Both the position numbers and the translations under genes were made by a program. The notes beneath the pieces were generated by a model, which saw only the letters and a program-made list of their open reading frames with translations, searched no databases and was not told the DNA's origin. This document shows, in pieces, positions 60,636-64,000 of a stretch of DNA of 64,000 nt (position 1 is the stretch's first letter; every line of letters begins with the position of its first letter). The stretch is taken from assembly GCA_020186115.1 (NCBI GenBank), contig WSYJ01000075.1, positions 372,001-436,000 of the forward strand, given 5' to 3'. Source of the stretch: Histomonas meleagridis (Eukaryota > Parabasalia > Tritrichomonadida > Dientamoebidae).

Positions 60636-62087
60636 ATGGAGAAAGGGAATCAAAAAGCAGCTTTCGATTCTTATGACTGCTTTTTGATATTTCTCCTCTC
60701 ATGTATTTCTTTTGTAATAAGGTGGTGGAATCTTTATTATCCAGACGGAACTGTATTTGATGAATTTCATTTTGGAAATTTCACAAATTGGTATACAAAA
60801 TCAGAATTCTTTTTTGATATTCACCCTCCACTTGCAAAACTTATTATGTTTTATTTTGCAAATCTTTCAGAATATGATGGAAATATTGTATTTCCTTTTG
60901 TTAAACATTATCCACAAGAAGATTATATACAATTAAGAATCACACCATCATTTTTTTCTTCTTTGTGTGCACCATTGATATATTTATCTCTTCGTTTTAC
61001 ACATGTTAGTCATCTATCTTCATTTACATCATCATTATTAATTATTTTTGACACATCAACAGCAACTGAAGGACGCTTTATTTTAAGTGATGGAATCCTT
61101 CATTTTTTTTGTTGCTTACACATTGCTGTTCTTTCATATTCTTCTTCATTAAAAAGAGGAAAACGTTTTAACGTCTTCCACATCCTAAACGGTCTCTCAT
61201 TAGGGTGTGCCTGTTCATGTAAGAACACAGCATGGGGGTTAATGGGTTTAGATGCATATGTTTATATTGTATATTTCATTCCTGTTTTAAAATTAGGTAT
61301 ATTTGATTATTTATTTGAAATCTTTATCTATGGCGTCTCACTTTTTCTTATTCAATTTTCTGTTTATTGTCTTTCATTCTATGCCCATTTCATATTACTT
61401 CCTTTTTCAGGGCAAGGGAACAAATATGTAACAAATAATCTTCGATCAAATCTGATCAGTTTATCATCCCTCGGGACTGAACTTTGGGGAAAAAGAATTG
61501 TTGGTTCTGGTCTCTTCTATAGATCAATGGAATTGACTCATGTCATGCACAAAAAGAATATGCACGTTGTAATGTTTCATCCATCACAGAGTCGACCGTT
61601 TAATTGGCCACTTTTAACCGGCATGAGCGTTCTTTTTTGGGGACATTTTGGTAGTTACCAAGTTAAATGCCAAGGAAATATAGTGTCGTATTATTTAGCG
61701 TTTATTGGTGTTGTCGGAATTATCCTTTTCGGATTTCGAAAAAATAATTTTTTCATTATTCTCAGATTTGTAGTCGGATGGGCTGCATGTTATTTTCCTT
61801 TGTATCTTGTGCCTCGTGTACTTTATTTATATCATTATTTAATACCTTTAATTTTTGGCGTTATGTCATATGGTGCTTTACTGGACTTCGTTCATCCAAA
61901 AATCAAAGGAATAATAGCTTGTATATCATGCGCTTGTGTTATTTTTGTGTTTTGGCTGTGGAGTCCTTATGTATATGGGGCTACAATGAGAGAAAATGAA
62001 TTAATGACATGGAATCGGAATTGGCTATATGGAGATAAAGCATTCCAAAAAGCGAAGGAAAATCCATTTGGAAGATTACGCAAATAG
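60636..62087 (+). CDS. Protein O-mannosyltransferase (GT39), MIR-less
   Basis: The 483-residue multi-span protein has about nine to eleven membrane helices. N-terminal motifs match PMT: YYPDGTVFDEFHFGNFTNWY with the catalytic Asp42-Glu43 and FFFDIHPPLAKLI with Asp61/His63. They continue with LSLRFTHVSHLSSF, IIFDTSTATEGRFILSDGIL and GLSLGCACSCKNTAWGLMGL. The C-terminal PMT_4TMC part has WGHFGSYQVKCQGNIVSYY and PRVLYLYHYLIPLIFG. Canonical PMTs (about 750 residues) carry MIR domains in the central lumenal loop, and these are absent here. It transfers mannose from dolichol-phosphate-mannose to Ser/Thr in the ER. The core is complete, so activity is plausible. TTAACGGCC precedes the ATG. Confidence 0.9.
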   Translation: MEKGNQKAAFDSYDCFLIFLLSCISFVIRWWNLYYPDGTVFDEFHFGNFTNWYTKSEFFFDIHPPLAKLIMFYFANLSEYDGNIVFPFVKHYPQEDYIQLRITPSFFSSLCAPLIYLSLRFTHVSHLSSFTSSLLIIFDTSTATEGRFILSDGILHFFCCLHIAVLSYSSSLKRGKRFNVFHILNGLSLGCACSCKNTAWGLMGLDAYVYIVYFIPVLKLGIFDYLFEIFIYGVSLFLIQFSVYCLSFYAHFILLPFSGQGNKYVTNNLRSNLISLSSLGTELWGKRIVGSGLFYRSMELTHVMHKKNMHVVMFHPSQSRPFNWPLLTGMSVLFWGHFGSYQVKCQGNIVSYYLAFIGVVGIILFGFRKNNFFIILRFVVGWAACYFPLYLVPRVLYLYHYLIPLIFGVMSYGALLDFVHPKIKGIIACISCACVIFVFWLWSPYVYGATMRENELMTWNRNWLYGDKAFQKAKENPFGRLRK

Positions 62088-62201
62088 AAATTTGTTTTGT
62101 TTAAATATTTATAAAATATTTTATAAATTTTTTGATTTTTATTCATCAAAATTTCAATTTTTTTAATCAGACATCAAACAAAAACAAAAAACAACAAAAA
62201 A

Positions 62202-62273
62202 CTCGCTGACCGGGAATCGAACCCGGATCACAGGAACGACAATCCTACATGATAACCATTACACTATCAGCGA
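62202..62273 (-). tRNA. tRNA-Asp (anticodon GUC)
   Basis: 72 nt without CCA. Acceptor TCGCTGA pairs with TCAGCGA, with discriminator G. The anticodon arm is TAGGA-TTGTCGT-TCCTG, giving GTC, and the T-arm is CCGGGTTCGATTCCCGG. The D-loop has the conserved AATGGTT. It sits between the mannosyltransferase and TPR/ARM genes, on the opposite strand. Confidence 0.95.
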
Positions 62274-62389
62274 CTCGATTACTGCATGGCAATTTGCAAT
62301 GAAATTTTTTATTTAGTGTAACATTTTGCAGAAGTCCACAATTGAACCCACGTAAACTATTCAATACTTCTGTCCTTTTGTCCCATCGT

Positions 62390-64000
62390 ATGGAGGGCTA
62401 TTTGCGTTCCAAAAACCTCGGCGTGACCAAAATAAACCAAAAGAAGTACAACAAAGCTGTTGAAGACTTCAACAATGTAATTGATTCATTGACACCTCAA
62501 AATGAGGAAGAAACAATTCTTAAGTGTAATTGTCTATTAAATCGCTCATTTTGCTATACACAACTTCACAAATATACAGAAGCACAAGAAGATGCAAACA
62601 CAGTCATTAAAATATATAATGATTATCATCACAAAGGAAAACAAAATAACCCCTTAACACCCATATTAAGTCTTGCACATGTACGACTTGGTGAATGTTA
62701 TGAAGCACAACTCGAATATTTAGAAGCATTTCAAGAATATAGCGAAGGCAATCGCATCAATAAGAAAGGCGAAGCACAAAAATCTTTTCAGAGTTTGTTA
62801 AAGAAGTTAAACATTCCAATCATTGATCCCAAAGACAAACAACTTCAATCATTTTCACAAATTATCAACAATTTTCTCAATGAAAAATCACTTAATGAGT
62901 CACTTGAATCACTTATCAATACACTCCATAACGAAACAAAACTTGAAGCAGCAGTTATTACCAAAATCAATTCGACAGATTCACCGAATATAATCTATGG
63001 AATAATTCAGTTATATCATGACAACAAAACTCTCATTAACAACTCGTTAATAGCGTTACGGTTACTTGTGGAAAGTGGAGTTTCGAGTGTATGGAATGGA
63101 TATATTGTCATACGCAATGTCATGAAACGCTATGAAAGTGATTTAGACATCATTGGTAACTCCATTAAATTACTCCGAATGATTCCGCGCAACTTATATT
63201 CTCATTTATCGAAAGAAGGTTTCATCCCATTAATCACCAAATCATTAAAGATCATTAATGACCACGGTGAAATCGAAGGCGCGTTTTTCTTACTATTCCA
63301 AATAGCAAGTAGTCCATCTCTTTTAGTCGAACTTATCAATCAAGAGATAATCGAAATCATATTGGAGAAGAAAACTATGGGCGCGTTATTATTACTAAGT
63401 AAGTTATCACTTGTGCCGGAATTATTAAAACAAGCGGAAACACTTGGCGCAATTGATTGGATATTTGAGATGTTGAAAAAGGAAAACATTAATGAGGCTG
63501 AAATCATCGCAGCTTCGTTAATATTCTCAAGAATTTTGTTACGAAAAATCTCAAACGAAGAAAAAGAAAATAGAATCCTAAAGGCAAATAAAATTTTCGA
63601 CGCTTTGGCCCCGCTTCTAATGAAGAATACAAAGAATGAAGAAGTTGTTGCAACAACATTTGCGGCATTTTCCATCGCCGTAAATTATGCACCTGAAAAG
63701 GCAAAGGAATTCAAGTTGATTAGATTGGCATCTGTGTTATTGGCAATGCATATGAAAATGGAAGACGTGGCTCAAAACTTGGTGGCGTTCTTGTATGAGG
63801 CTGCAAACTCAGGACTTTTGGATGATGTTAAGGAAGTGAAACCTGCGCTACCAACTGTTTTGAAGGCGCTCTCGCAATACCCTTCGAATGAGGCAATTGT
63901 CGAAAGATCTGTCGCTTTGGCATACTTGTTGGACCACCCAAACAAAATGGACATGTTGAGAGCCGCATTGATGCAATTTAATAACTCAAACTTCTTAAAG
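62390..64000 (+). CDS. TPR/ARM-repeat protein, partial (3' end beyond window)
   Basis: 537 codons are open from the ATG at 62390 to the window edge. Residues ~1-125 hold three TPR-like helix pairs (RSKNLGVTKINQKKYNKAVE, CNCLLNRSFCYTQLHKYTEA, SLAHVRLGECYEAQLEYLEA). Residues ~170-537 are ARM/HEAT-type helices (NSLIALRLLVESGVSSVWNG, VVATTFAAFSIAVNYAPEKA, AQNLVAFLYEAANSGLLDDV). TPR plus ARM is the layout of TTC12 and UNC-45, chaperones for dynein arms and myosin, but neither is certain. The start is the only one near a plausible leader. Confidence 0.7.
   Translation, partial: MEGYLRSKNLGVTKINQKKYNKAVEDFNNVIDSLTPQNEEETILKCNCLLNRSFCYTQLHKYTEAQEDANTVIKIYNDYHHKGKQNNPLTPILSLAHVRLGECYEAQLEYLEAFQEYSEGNRINKKGEAQKSFQSLLKKLNIPIIDPKDKQLQSFSQIINNFLNEKSLNESLESLINTLHNETKLEAAVITKINSTDSPNIIYGIIQLYHDNKTLINNSLIALRLLVESGVSSVWNGYIVIRNVMKRYESDLDIIGNSIKLLRMIPRNLYSHLSKEGFIPLITKSLKIINDHGEIEGAFFLLFQIASSPSLLVELINQEIIEIILEKKTMGALLLLSKLSLVPELLKQAETLGAIDWIFEMLKKENINEAEIIAASLIFSRILLRKISNEEKENRILKANKIFDALAPLLMKNTKNEEVVATTFAAFSIAVNYAPEKAKEFKLIRLASVLLAMHMKMEDVAQNLVAFLYEAANSGLLDDVKEVKPALPTVLKALSQYPSNEAIVERSVALAYLLDHPNKMDMLRAALMQFNNSNFLK

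Noticed and set aside
63340-63954. Minus-strand frames opposite the TPR/ARM gene
   Set aside because: Shadows of the open plus-strand frame that continues to the window edge.
1-64000. CRISPR array, bacterial operon or rRNA
   Set aside because: Repeats are protein-coding or AT-rich linkers, genes are eukaryotic, and no rRNA sequence was seen.

Overview
The window is AT-rich nuclear DNA of a unicellular eukaryote, most likely a trichomonad (Parabasalia), probably Tritrichomonas or a close relative. The evidence is a BspA-like leucine-rich surface protein, several DUF3447/ankyrin loci, almost intronless genes, one 60-nt intron with GTATGT and ACTAACACATAG signals as in Trichomonas vaginalis, stop codons that overlap TAAA (the trichomonad poly(A) signal), and Myb-core (AACGG/CCGTT) or TCACTTTT Inr-like motifs just upstream of start codons. 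Species assignment is inference.

Layout. 1-2.8 kb: a coiled-coil gene running off the left edge, a small secreted Cys-rich protein and a broken Ser/Thr-rich membrane protein. 3.3-5.9 kb: a DUF3447 head followed by a 170/153-bp-period array of ankyrin modules. 6-15.4 kb: an ATAD5/Elg1-like ATPase, a small ORF, a DENN-domain GEF, an RGS-like protein, a membrane-anchored GH110-like beta-helix protein and an ABHD/YheT hydrolase. 15.5-18.4 kb: opposed ankyrin fragments whose linkers carry a 20-bp minisatellite. 18.4-34.8 kb: a giant PH-BEACH-WD40 protein, a decayed gene, a dynamin-related GTPase, a Nap1/Hem-like WAVE-complex subunit and a coiled-coil protein. 35.9-44.6 kb: an intron-containing CAMK-like kinase, a degenerate DUF3447 copy, a RhoGAP-like protein with a Ser-acidic repeat tail, a four-RRM protein, an IMPACT-family protein and a tail-anchored protein. 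45.2-47.4 kb: the second large ankyrin array, with a nonsense-broken DUF3447 head. 48-64 kb: the BspA-like protein, a COMM-domain protein, eIF4E, an importin-beta-like protein head-to-head with a coiled-coil gene, more decayed genes, an Rnl2-type RNA ligase, tRNA-Pro(UGG), a membrane protein, a MIR-less protein O-mannosyltransferase, tRNA-Asp(GUC), and a TPR/ARM protein running off the right edge.

Most intact genes are housekeeping or cytoskeleton/membrane-traffic functions: WAVE complex, RhoGAP, DENN, BEACH, dynamin, Commander, nuclear import and translation. There are no operons; genes lie on both strands with short spacers. Accessory content is the surface and secreted proteins and the dispersed DUF3447/ankyrin family.

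The most unusual structure is that family. Each ankyrin module is separated from the next by an AT-rich linker built from ~17-20-bp units. Linker length (83 or 66 nt; 20(n+1) nt in the other subtype) decides whether adjacent modules share a reading frame. Two adjacent 170-bp units in array 2 are identical, so the array has changed recently.
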